A stretch of DNA of 61,051 bases from CAYOPZ01 sp964406005 (lineage in GTDB: Bacteria > Bacteroidota > Bacteroidia > Bacteroidales > SM23-62), in contig CAYOPZ010000019.1 of the NCBI GenBank assembly GCA_964406005.1, forward strand, positions 1 through 61,051, in the 5' to 3' direction. Made by a program: the position numbers and the translations under genes. The notes under the pieces were generated by a model. The model was given only the letters and a program-made list of their open reading frames with translations, was not told the DNA's origin and ran no database searches. Positions 43,085 through 50,746 of this stretch are shown here, one piece after another (position 1 is the first letter of the stretch; every line of letters starts with the position of its first letter).

Positions 43085-43731
43085 ATCTGAGCAATCTTAA
43101 ATAATGTGAATATCCTTTTTTCGAGATTTTTGTTTTCAAATTTTTCCAGGTATTCATATAGTTTTGGTTTTTCCAGTTCATCATGAAGCACGGTTGTATT
43201 AAATCGTAATTCCAGAATATCATCTTCTGTATTGTATTTCGTATTTATATAGAAAAAGTCAAGGATCGCCTTTTCCATTTCTGCAATTTTTACCTGATGA
43301 GGAAGTTGATTTGTTCCTTGAATTGTACCTGAGTTGGAATTTATCGCATGCAGTTTAAATCCAAAGTACAGTTTTGGTTTAACAGCGTTGTAATAGAAGC
43401 TCCCAAATACTGTGCTGTATTGCTCCGTCTTATTTGTTGTAATTGAAGTAGAAGAAAATACACCTTCAGGTATCACCTGATACCACGATAAGGCAGTTTC
43501 CAGGCTCAAGTATGAGGGAGAATGAATTTTATTGGCGATCAACCAGAGAAATTTGTTATTCTTCAAATATTCAGGAAAACAATACCATTTATTTCTGATT
43601 TTCACGATCAGCTTTTTATCCTGCCATTCTGAAAGTCTTCTCCTGTCAAATTCCGGGAATTGATTTTTGATGTCATTGGTTGAAAAGACTCCCAGATTAT
43701 ATATGCTGATTTTAAACTCTGAAAATTTCAT
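43081..43731 (-). CDS. AbiEi-type antitoxin, transcriptional regulator
   Basis: 216 residues from MKFSEFKISI; reading from 43890 would add a hydrophobic AT-rich stretch that is really promoter DNA. N-terminal winged helix (FSTNDIKNQFPEFDRRRLSEWQD is its first part), a basic tract (KKLIVKIRNKWYCFPEY), then the AbiEi core SYLSLETALSWYQVIPEG and VFSSTSITTNKT, and a C-terminal helical part. In the known systems AbiEi represses the operon by binding repeats upstream and blocks the toxin's effect. It precedes the toxin and overlaps it by 4 nt. Very AT-rich. Confidence 0.85.
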   Translation of the reverse strand: MKFSEFKISIYNLGVFSTNDIKNQFPEFDRRRLSEWQDKKLIVKIRNKWYCFPEYLKNNKFLWLIANKIHSPSYLSLETALSWYQVIPEGVFSSTSITTNKTEQYSTVFGSFYYNAVKPKLYFGFKLHAINSNSGTIQGTNQLPHQVKIAEMEKAILDFFYINTKYNTEDDILELRFNTTVLHDELEKPKLYEYLEKFENKNLEKRIFTLFKIAQI

Positions 43732-43750
43732 CTTCGTATAAAATGTACAA

Positions 43751-43866
43751 AAATAACATAAAATAGTAATAAACCAAATTAATAATCTAATAATATCCTT
43801 AAAATAACATAAAAATGTAATATAAATAATAATATATTTCTTAAAAAGGTTAAAAATAACATAATA
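43751..43866. promoter_or_regulatory. three 51-52 bp spaced repeats upstream of the AbiE pair
   Basis: AAATAACATAA recurs at 43751, 43802 and 43854 (each followed by A/T-rich bases), i.e. at start-to-start spacings of 51 and 52 bp, close to five turns of DNA, so all sit on one face of the helix. They begin 20 nt upstream of the antitoxin start. Likely operator sites for the AbiEi winged helix. The surrounding 267 nt up to ppc are otherwise AT-rich and without a gene. Confidence 0.55.
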
Positions 43867-43998
43867 AAGAAATATATTAGTTAATATCATCTTAAAAATC
43901 CGAAAAAATATATGATTATCGTTTTTTTATACGGGTTTAAAAGAGACAGGCAAGCTTGTTCCTTTCGGATGCTTATATTTACGCTGAAATTGCATATT

Positions 43999-46758
43999 AT
44001 GAACGAACTGAAGAATATCCAGCGGAGGCTCGGTAAACCATATGAGGATCTGGAATACCTGCTGACCTGCCTGAAGGAAGTCCTTGCAGAGAACGGGGAG
44101 GAATCGCTGGTTCACCATATTCCATGGATCAATAAAAAAATTGAATTCGGCGACAAGCTTGTGAATGCCAAGATCCTGCACCTGTATTCCATCTGCTTTC
44201 AGCTGCTGAACATGGTTGAGGTAAACGGAGCCATGCAGAACAGGAGGAACATCGAAGAACAAAAATCCTATTCGGGAGTGAACGGGCTATGGGCGAATAA
44301 TCTCATGCTGCTCAGGGACAATGGGATCGGCCAGGAAAAGATCATTGAATGGCTGGGCAGGATCAGGGTCGAACCCGTATTGACGGCCCATCCTACGGAA
44401 GCAAAGCGTCCCGTTGTCCTTGCGCACTACAGGGAGCTTTATTTGCTGCTGTTGAAACGGGAAAATTCCATGTATACCCGTTTTGAACAGGAAAACATCA
44501 GGGATGACATCAAAATGGTAATAAACAGGCTCTGGCATCTGACGGATATCCACATCAAGAAACCGGATATTCATTCGGAGTTGAGCAATATCCTGCATTA
44601 TTTTACCGCAGTGTTCCCAGGTCTTATCCGCGGACTCGACCAGCGGTTGAGACGCGCATGGCTGGAAGCAGGCTACGATCCGGCTTTAATTGATTCCTTA
44701 AAAGAATATCCAAGGCTTACCTTCGGGAACTGGGTGGGCGGCGACCGTGACGGTCATCCCCTGGTAACTGCTGAGATTACCCGCCAGACCCTGGAATTGT
44801 TCAGATCCCATGCATTAAGGATGATACGGGATATCCTGAACGGCTTATCCAAGAGCCTGGGTATATATTGTACCGTTAAAAACGTCGGAAAGAGGCTGCA
44901 ACAGAGAATACAGGAGATTGCCGCTGAAGCCGGACCCGAAGCTGCAGACATAACCCACCGCTTCCGTGAAGAGGCATTCAGGATGTTTATCCGGCTGCTG
45001 ATACTTAAGTTGCCCTGGAGGCCGGAAAATGACTCAGGCCTGCAGTTGAAAAGTGATTTTTATTACAGCCATTCGGGACAGTTGACCGGAGACCTTCTTT
45101 TACTGGAAGAGGTATTGATCGACTATGGAGCAGGTACGCTTGCGGTTAAGGAAGTGAGACCGGCAGTGCGTATCATTGAATCGTTCGGTTTTCACCTGGC
45201 CCGCCTGGATATAAGGCAGAACAGTGCTTTCTACGAGAAGTCCCTCTCTCAGTTGCTCAAGGCATCCGCACACTGTGAATTTGAGAAATGGACCGACCGG
45301 GAAAAGCTTGATCTGATCGAAAGAGAACTTCAATCGAACAGACCCTTTGTCAGGGGAATCGATAACGTGGGGAAGGAGGCGAAAGAAAGCATAGATACCC
45401 TGCAGGTCATAAGTGATCATATCGCCAGTCATACGCATCTTGCCATAGGTTATCTCATTGTGAGCATGACCCGAAGCGTTACAGACCTTTATACGGTATA
45501 CCTGCTGGAAAGGGAGGCAGGGTTAACGGTATGGACGTCCGCAGGAATGGCTTCCGTACTGCCTGTCGTACCTCTTTTCGAAACCATTGACGACCTTGTC
45601 AGAAGCCCGCAGATCATGGAGGAGTTTCTTGCCCATCCGGTCACAAGGAACAGCCTTGAATATCAGAAAAAACAGAACGGGGAGCAGGATCTGATACAGG
45701 ATGTTATGATCGGATACAGTGACAGCAACAAGGATGGAGGGATCATTACGAGCGCATGGCGCCTTTACAGGGCACAGGAAGAGATATGCAGGATCGGCGG
45801 AAAAACGGGTGTGCGGATACGTTTTTTTCATGGCAAGGGCGGGTCTATCAGCAGGGGCGCAGGACCTGCTCACTGGTTTATCAGGTCATTGCCGTTCAGA
45901 AGTGTGCAGGGTGATCTGCGCCTGACGGAACAGGGAGAAGCCATTGAGAGAAAGTATGCGAACAGGGGAAATGCAATCTATAACCTGGAACTCCTGCTGG
46001 CTACAACCACCGGAAATACATTGCTACAGCATTTTACTTCCCGTGATAATGCTCCTCCTTCGGACATCATGGATTACCTGTCAGGGGAAAGCAGGAAAGC
46101 CTACCATGACCTGATCTCGGATGCGGATTTCATAAGGTTTTTCAGGGAAGCCACCCCGATCGATGTAATCGAACAAAGTAAGATCGGATCACGCCCCAGC
46201 CGCCGCAGCGGGAGAAGTACCATTGAAGATCTTCGGGCCATACCCTGGGTCTTCAGCTGGAACCAGTCGAGATTCAACATCACGGGTTGGTATGGTGTAG
46301 GATCCGCCCTGGAGAAAATGAGAGCGGAGGAAAAGGAAATGTTTGAAGCCTTCAGGGAGCAGGTACAGTCCAATGCCTTCATCAGGTATGTGCTGACCAA
46401 CGTGGATACCAGCCTGAACACAACGGATGAGGCCATTATGGAGGCGTATTCACGGCTTGTCATGGATGATAAGATCCGGAGCCGCATATTGGATAAATTG
46501 TTCACGGAATTAAGGAAAACAAGGGAAATCCTGGACGACATCCTGGTTAAACCAATCAGAGAGAGGCGGGTCAATCATTATTACTCGACACTTTTAAGGG
46601 CTTCCGCGCTGGAATACCTCCACAAAAGCCAGATATTGCTGCTTTCCCGCTGGCGAAGCCGGGCCGGAGACAGGATCAGGGCCGACGCGGACGAAACGCT
46701 TAACAACCTGATGAGATGTATCAACGCCATTGCAAATGCCATGGGCAATACAGGGTAA
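43999..46758 (+). CDS. ppc: phosphoenolpyruvate carboxylase
   Basis: 919 residues from MNELKNIQRR; the ATG at 43912 lies in the AT-rich spacer and is not likely. It fixes bicarbonate onto PEP to make oxaloacetate, feeding the TCA cycle. Motifs: VLTAHPTEAKRP (catalytic His), FGNWVGGDRDGHP, LARLDIRQNS, IGYSDSNKDGG, FHGKGGSISRGAGP (catalytic Arg/Gly loop) and WVFSWNQSRFNITGWYG. C-terminus ends NAMGNTG, the conserved tail. No other carbon-metabolism genes adjoin; many Bacteroidota rely on PEP carboxykinase instead. Confidence 0.96.
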   Translation: MNELKNIQRRLGKPYEDLEYLLTCLKEVLAENGEESLVHHIPWINKKIEFGDKLVNAKILHLYSICFQLLNMVEVNGAMQNRRNIEEQKSYSGVNGLWANNLMLLRDNGIGQEKIIEWLGRIRVEPVLTAHPTEAKRPVVLAHYRELYLLLLKRENSMYTRFEQENIRDDIKMVINRLWHLTDIHIKKPDIHSELSNILHYFTAVFPGLIRGLDQRLRRAWLEAGYDPALIDSLKEYPRLTFGNWVGGDRDGHPLVTAEITRQTLELFRSHALRMIRDILNGLSKSLGIYCTVKNVGKRLQQRIQEIAAEAGPEAADITHRFREEAFRMFIRLLILKLPWRPENDSGLQLKSDFYYSHSGQLTGDLLLLEEVLIDYGAGTLAVKEVRPAVRIIESFGFHLARLDIRQNSAFYEKSLSQLLKASAHCEFEKWTDREKLDLIERELQSNRPFVRGIDNVGKEAKESIDTLQVISDHIASHTHLAIGYLIVSMTRSVTDLYTVYLLEREAGLTVWTSAGMASVLPVVPLFETIDDLVRSPQIMEEFLAHPVTRNSLEYQKKQNGEQDLIQDVMIGYSDSNKDGGIITSAWRLYRAQEEICRIGGKTGVRIRFFHGKGGSISRGAGPAHWFIRSLPFRSVQGDLRLTEQGEAIERKYANRGNAIYNLELLLATTTGNTLLQHFTSRDNAPPSDIMDYLSGESRKAYHDLISDADFIRFFREATPIDVIEQSKIGSRPSRRSGRSTIEDLRAIPWVFSWNQSRFNITGWYGVGSALEKMRAEEKEMFEAFREQVQSNAFIRYVLTNVDTSLNTTDEAIMEAYSRLVMDDKIRSRILDKLFTELRKTREILDDILVKPIRERRVNHYYSTLLRASALEYLHKSQILLLSRWRSRAGDRIRADADETLNNLMRCINAIANAMGNTG

Positions 46759-46843
46759 AACTTAACATACAAAACAGGCTGAATATGCATTGATTTTTTA
46801 TTTTTACTATGTATTTCCAACATTACTTTTATGATTAACCAAC

Positions 46844-47254
46844 ATGGCGAAGAAGAAATCCAAAAAGAAGTCAAAAAAGAAGGATCTTAAGAAGAAGGAA
46901 TTAAAAAAGAAGAAGGAACTAAAAAAGAAAAAAGACCTTAAAAAGAAAAAGCTTAAAAAGAAAAAGCTTAAAAAGAAAGAACTTAAGAGGAAAGAGCTCA
47001 AAAAGAAAGAACTCAAGGGGAAAGAAAAGAAAAAGGATATTACAGGGAAGGTTACCGGCAAGACAAAAGCAAAATCCGAATCCGGAAAACCGGGGAGTGC
47101 AGTCGGCTCCCGCAGCTCAGATTATAATGTGAAAGACGCTTTATCAAAACTGAGATCCCTGAAAAGCCGGGAAGAACTGGATTTTTTTATCAGGGGAGAA
47201 GAGAGGGTCACCATTCTCCGGTCAATACCGGCTGCAAGGAAACGTATAGGGTAA
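46844..47254 (+). CDS. lysine-rich repeat protein with conserved-looking C-terminal segment
   Basis: 136 residues. Residues 3-65 are about two-thirds Lys, built from ten or so units of the form [DE]LKKK or LKKKK, coded by a purine-rich array. Residues ~66-95 are a flexible GKVTGKTKAK linker. The last ~45 (VKDALSKLRSLKSREELDFF and VTILRSIPAARKRIG) look like a small folded helical domain. Predicted charge is strongly positive, so nucleic acid or polyphosphate binding is plausible. I do not recognise a family with a known function. Own transcript, 85 nt after ppc. Confidence 0.6.
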   Translation: MAKKKSKKKSKKKDLKKKELKKKKELKKKKDLKKKKLKKKKLKKKELKRKELKKKELKGKEKKKDITGKVTGKTKAKSESGKPGSAVGSRSSDYNVKDALSKLRSLKSREELDFFIRGEERVTILRSIPAARKRIG

Positions 47255-47258
47255 GATA

Positions 47259-47621
47259 CTATCCCTGTTTGAACAGCTCCGAATTGTCGATGAAGAACCG
47301 GTATTCCCTTATTTTGTTTCCTTTCAGTTTGAAGGTGTTTGAGAAATCCACCGAGAGTTTGGAATTGTCATAGCGGGTGTAGGTAACATTCCCGTTCACA
47401 AAACGGATTCCTTCCAGTTCCCATATTTCCAGGTTTTTATGGCTGATGCCTTTGATCGCCTGGAAAAAACCGGCAACAAAGTCGAATATATTGTTCTTTC
47501 CGGAAATCACCGGAATATTGGCAAACCTGAATTCGGCATTCTCGTCAAAATAGGACGCAAATGTCTTGGTGTCAAAATCATCTATGGCTTTGAACAGGTC
47601 AAGTATGTCTTCCCTCGTCAT
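47259..47621 (-). CDS. SnoaL-like / NTF2-fold protein
   Basis: 120 residues from MTREDILDLF (a longer reading starts at 47663). Cone-shaped NTF2 pattern: DLFKAIDDFDTKTFASYFDE, FDFVAGFFQAIKGISHKNLE, VTYTRYDNSKLSVDFSNTFK and a last strand IREYRFFIDNSELF. Members bind or convert small ligands; no catalytic residues can be assigned. Convergent with the lysine-rich gene, 4 nt apart. No signal peptide. Confidence 0.75.
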   Translation of the reverse strand: MTREDILDLFKAIDDFDTKTFASYFDENAEFRFANIPVISGKNNIFDFVAGFFQAIKGISHKNLEIWELEGIRFVNGNVTYTRYDNSKLSVDFSNTFKLKGNKIREYRFFIDNSELFKQG

Positions 47622-47814
47622 TTTATAAGGTGTTGCTCGGTTTGCCTGCATGCAAGGTAACAAAATATTGACAAAACAGGACTTCCATATCTTTTGTTTA
47701 ACACCTGCATGGTTCAGGACCGGTTGGATACGGGAGCAGGTAAATTATGAATTATGATTTATATGATATATTTTTATTCATCCGTGGTTCGTCTGTCAAA
47801 TCCCCCCGCATCTT

Positions 47815-48924
47815 ATGGACTGGACAGATTTTCATACTTTTTTCCGCCTGATAGAGGACGATGCCATGAGCCTGTTCTACAGAGGTGATTTTGTAGATGA
47901 GGTCACCAGCCGCCTGATCGACCTTTTGGAATCTAATTTCAGGGAAGGCAGGGAACAGATAAGCATCCGCAAAAAGGTATCCTTTCTGATGGCGGAGTGC
48001 TTTCAGAATGTGATCAGGTACGGTGAAGATATGGTATCTGACGATTCAATACAGGACCGGTCAGGGTATTTTATGACCAGAAACTACTATACAAAGTATT
48101 ATATCGCTTCCGGGAATTTGATTGAGAGATCAAAAATCCCGTTTCTGAAAAATAAGATTGAAAACATCAACAAACTCACCCGTGATGAACTCAAGATGCT
48201 TTATATGAAAGTCCTGGATACGGATGATTACAGTGCAAAGGGGGGCGCAGGACTCGGCCTGATTGAAATGGCCAGGAAATCGGGAAGGAAACTGGAGGCG
48301 GAGTTTGAAAAGATCAGTGATATACTGGCTTATTTTTATCTCCAGATGATCATTGATTCAGATGAAAGCAACCTGGTTGAAGTTAAAAAAAAGGGTTTGC
48401 ATATAGACCATTCCATACTGTTGAACCAGATCCTGAGGAAGAACAGAACCATCATGGCCTATCATGGGGATTTCAGGCAGTATACAATTCTGCCGTTATT
48501 GAATATGATTGAAAAAAACCTCATCCTGAAAACGGCAAAATATTCAGCCTTCAAGGCCCTGTTTCATATACTTGTGGAAGTATTGCAAAACATCATGCAT
48601 CACGGACATTCGGTGAACGGCAAACGAAAGGGAGTCTTCACCATCGGGATATACGGCCATCATTTCACTGTCAGTGCGGCAAACTTCGTGGACACCGTCA
48701 AGGTCCCGGCGCTTAAGGAAGTCCTGGATTTCTTCCTGGAAAAAGACATCGATGCGTTGAAAGATCTGTCACAGAAGATACTAAGGGAAAGGAACGGTGG
48801 CCCCTTTGGCGGCTCCGGCCTGGGCATTATCGATATCATCCGGGCAGGTTCGGAAAAACCAGCCTATGTTATTGTGCCTGTGGATGATACAAAGTTCCTT
48901 TTTTACCTTAATGTCAAGGTATAG
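47815..48924 (+). CDS. tandem SiaB-like (DUF6272) ATPase-fold protein
   Basis: 369 residues made of two copies of the same GHKL-type module. Copy 1 (~1-185) has MAECFQNVIRYG (61-65, N box) and GGAGLGLIEMARK (143-148, G box). Copy 2 (~195-369) has LVEVLQNIMHHG (255-259) and GGSGLGIIDIIR (332-337). SiaB-type proteins are anti-sigma-factor-antagonist kinases or related regulators; both copies keep the Asn and Gly residues for nucleotide. No His, phosphatase or STAS partner gene adjoins. Cytoplasmic. Convergent with ctaB. Confidence 0.72.
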   Translation: MDWTDFHTFFRLIEDDAMSLFYRGDFVDEVTSRLIDLLESNFREGREQISIRKKVSFLMAECFQNVIRYGEDMVSDDSIQDRSGYFMTRNYYTKYYIASGNLIERSKIPFLKNKIENINKLTRDELKMLYMKVLDTDDYSAKGGAGLGLIEMARKSGRKLEAEFEKISDILAYFYLQMIIDSDESNLVEVKKKGLHIDHSILLNQILRKNRTIMAYHGDFRQYTILPLLNMIEKNLILKTAKYSAFKALFHILVEVLQNIMHHGHSVNGKRKGVFTIGIYGHHFTVSAANFVDTVKVPALKEVLDFFLEKDIDALKDLSQKILRERNGGPFGGSGLGIIDIIRAGSEKPAYVIVPVDDTKFLFYLNVKV

Positions 48925-48941
48925 CTGTTGGGATACCTGTC

Positions 48942-49826
48942 TTATAACCAATGTTCAACCTTAACCAGCAGGATTTTATCCAGGCACATGAAAATCACCG
49001 ACAGCAGAACAAAATAGTTGATCTTCCTGAAGTACGTTCCCGGCTTGAAACCGTTGAGGGAGTTCTGCAGAATGGGAAGGAATGTAATCAGAAGCCAGCC
49101 CGCCGCAATCCATAATCCCACCCTGGAAAGCAGGGAGTTCAGCGGTCCGGCAAGCGTGAACAGGAAGGTAACCGCAGCCGTGCCCAGCACCCAAATATAG
49201 ATCATTCGTCCTATCTGTACCGGTTTCATGAATCCCGACAGTGAAGGAAATCCTGCATTTTCATATTCCCTGCCATATTTCATGATCAGCAGCCAGAAAT
49301 GCGGGACCTGCCAAATGAAGAAGAAACCTGCTATGGGAAGCACTGCAGAAGAGTCAAGCGTTCCTCCCGCGCTGATCCATCCGATGACAGGAGGAATGCT
49401 CCCGATAAGCGATCCGGGGATAACGGCCCATGCAGTCAGTCTTTTAAGATACGTATATATCACATTGTACCAGAAATAAGCAAACCATCCCAGCAGGAGC
49501 CCCTGAAGTTGTGCACCCGCAAAAAGCAGCAGTGACCCTGAAAGACTCAGAACAAGTGTGACTGCGATGGCTCCGGGTTTGGAAATGCGGCCGGAAGGAA
49601 TGGGACGTCCACTGGTCCTGGTCATCCTGCTGTCGTATCCGGCCTCCTGGACATGGTTCAGTGCCGAAGCTCCGCTGGCAAGGAGGAATATACCCGGGAT
49701 TGTCAATAACAGGCGGAACGACAGATCTGTTGTATACAGCAGGTACCCCGTTACAGTGGTCAGACTTACGAGCGATGTAATCCTGACCTTGCCAAGTTCA
49801 AGCCATATGGAGATCCTGCCGGGCAT
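48942..49826 (-). CDS. ctaB: protoheme IX farnesyltransferase (heme O synthase)
   Basis: 294 residues with eight or nine membrane helices, UbiA superfamily. It attaches a farnesyl group to heme B to give heme O for heme-copper oxidases. The first prenyl-diphosphate motif reads NHVQEAGYDSRMTRTSGRPI, with the conserved Asn, Asp, RMTRT and RPI but Glu and Gly where the family often has Asp. The helix-rich remainder (VIPGSLIGSIPPVIGWIS, PHFWLLIMKYGREYENAGFP) matches the family. Last gene of the ccsBA, SCO1, small ORF, ctaB set; 17 nt after the small ORF. Confidence 0.87.
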   Translation of the reverse strand: MPGRISIWLELGKVRITSLVSLTTVTGYLLYTTDLSFRLLLTIPGIFLLASGASALNHVQEAGYDSRMTRTSGRPIPSGRISKPGAIAVTLVLSLSGSLLLFAGAQLQGLLLGWFAYFWYNVIYTYLKRLTAWAVIPGSLIGSIPPVIGWISAGGTLDSSAVLPIAGFFFIWQVPHFWLLIMKYGREYENAGFPSLSGFMKPVQIGRMIYIWVLGTAAVTFLFTLAGPLNSLLSRVGLWIAAGWLLITFLPILQNSLNGFKPGTYFRKINYFVLLSVIFMCLDKILLVKVEHWL

Positions 49827-49843
49827 AGCACGTTTTTATGGTG

Positions 49844-49969
49844 CTAAAATACCGGAAAATTCCTTGGAGGCATCTCCAACAGGTTCCTTTTCCTGCAGTT
49901 ACATTCTTTGTCCTTCCTGCCTTTTTTGCAGTTGCAATCGGGTTTACAGCTTTTTACAGTGAGTTCCAT
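49844..49969 (-). CDS. small Cys-rich ORF, 41 aa, possible metal-binding protein
   Basis: ATG at 49969, stop at 49844. Five Cys at positions 8, 12, 14, 23 and 25, pattern CX3CXCX8CXC, with Lys/Arg-rich spacers (SCKPDCNCKKGRKDKECNC). It fits exactly between the SCO1 gene (6 nt before) and ctaB (17 nt after), filling what would otherwise be a 149-nt gap in a tight operon. Two CXC pairs in a copper and heme insertion operon suggest metal binding, but that is inference. Too short for most gene finders. Confidence 0.5.
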   Translation of the reverse strand: MELTVKSCKPDCNCKKGRKDKECNCRKRNLLEMPPRNFPVF

Positions 49970-49975
49970 CACGGT

Positions 49976-50746
49976 CTATAGGTTTTTATTTCGGACCGGG
50001 GGATAAACAAAAAACAGGGTCAGCGCTGCGCCCAGCATAAAGATGAATACGATTATGGTCAGGTGTCGCTGTTTGATATCTCCTGCCGGTTCATAGTTAA
50101 AACAAATTTTCAGAAGTTTTGTTATGGTTGGGACCGATCTTTCCCTGGCAGCTTCCCGGATGGCCATCTTGAACTCCATGGGATTGAAAGATGTTCCGTA
50201 CATGTATTTGGTGATTTTCCCCCCGGGACTGACAATTACGATGGCTGCGGGATGCAGAATATCCTTGCCGTTCCTGATTACCGAATAACCCAGGCAATCC
50301 AGCAACCCGTCGATTGTTTTCCTGTTGCCCGTAAGGAAGTTCCAGTACCGGGCAGCCATTTCGTCATTTGCCAGTTCCATGTAGTTGCTTTTCTTAACGG
50401 CGGCAAGGTAAGGGTTTTCACTCTCATTAAAACTGATGTTGACAAACCGGAAATCCTTTCCGATCTCAAGGTCTGTCTGTTTCAAAAGGGTTGCAAGGCC
50501 GTTCATGATGGGCGTACATAAACCGGGACAGTCATAATATACCGGGGATATCACGGTCGGCAGGCTGCCGGTCATTTCCCTGAGGTTGACAGGGACGGAA
50601 TCCTCGGTCATGAATAACAGGGAGTCCGGCAGATAGGTGTCAAGATGCTCCTCGATGGCCACGTAACCGTTTCCCATGCCGGTTTGTGACACCGATAAAA
50701 GGAATGCTGCCAGTATCATTGTATTACGTATCCTTGTGGCCGGCAT
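49976..50746 (-). CDS. SCO1/SenC family copper-insertion protein
   Basis: 256 residues. N-terminal signal or anchor (MILAAFLLSVSQTGMG), thioredoxin-fold SCO domain with the copper-binding YYDCPGLC (CX3C) near residue 70 and the conserved His in HPAAIVIVSPGGKITKYMYG, and a C-terminal membrane helix (LTIIVFIFMLGAALTLFFVY). SCO proteins deliver copper to, or reduce Cys of, the CuA site of cytochrome oxidase. The extra C-terminal helix is typical of Bacteroidota. Start overlaps the end of ccsBA by 23 nt. Confidence 0.9.
   Translation of the reverse strand: MPATRIRNTMILAAFLLSVSQTGMGNGYVAIEEHLDTYLPDSLLFMTEDSVPVNLREMTGSLPTVISPVYYDCPGLCTPIMNGLATLLKQTDLEIGKDFRFVNISFNESENPYLAAVKKSNYMELANDEMAARYWNFLTGNRKTIDGLLDCLGYSVIRNGKDILHPAAIVIVSPGGKITKYMYGTSFNPMEFKMAIREAARERSVPTITKLLKICFNYEPAGDIKQRHLTIIVFIFMLGAALTLFFVYPPVRNKNL

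Noticed and set aside
43860..43998. A second att copy (tRNA 3' end) at the far side of the AbiE island
   Set aside because: CCGGTCTCGCTA or a close relative was not found before ppc.
46807..47061. Minus-strand ORF rich in Phe, Ser and Leu opposite the lysine-rich gene
   Set aside because: It is the antisense shadow of AAG/AAA repeats and has no other sign of being a gene.
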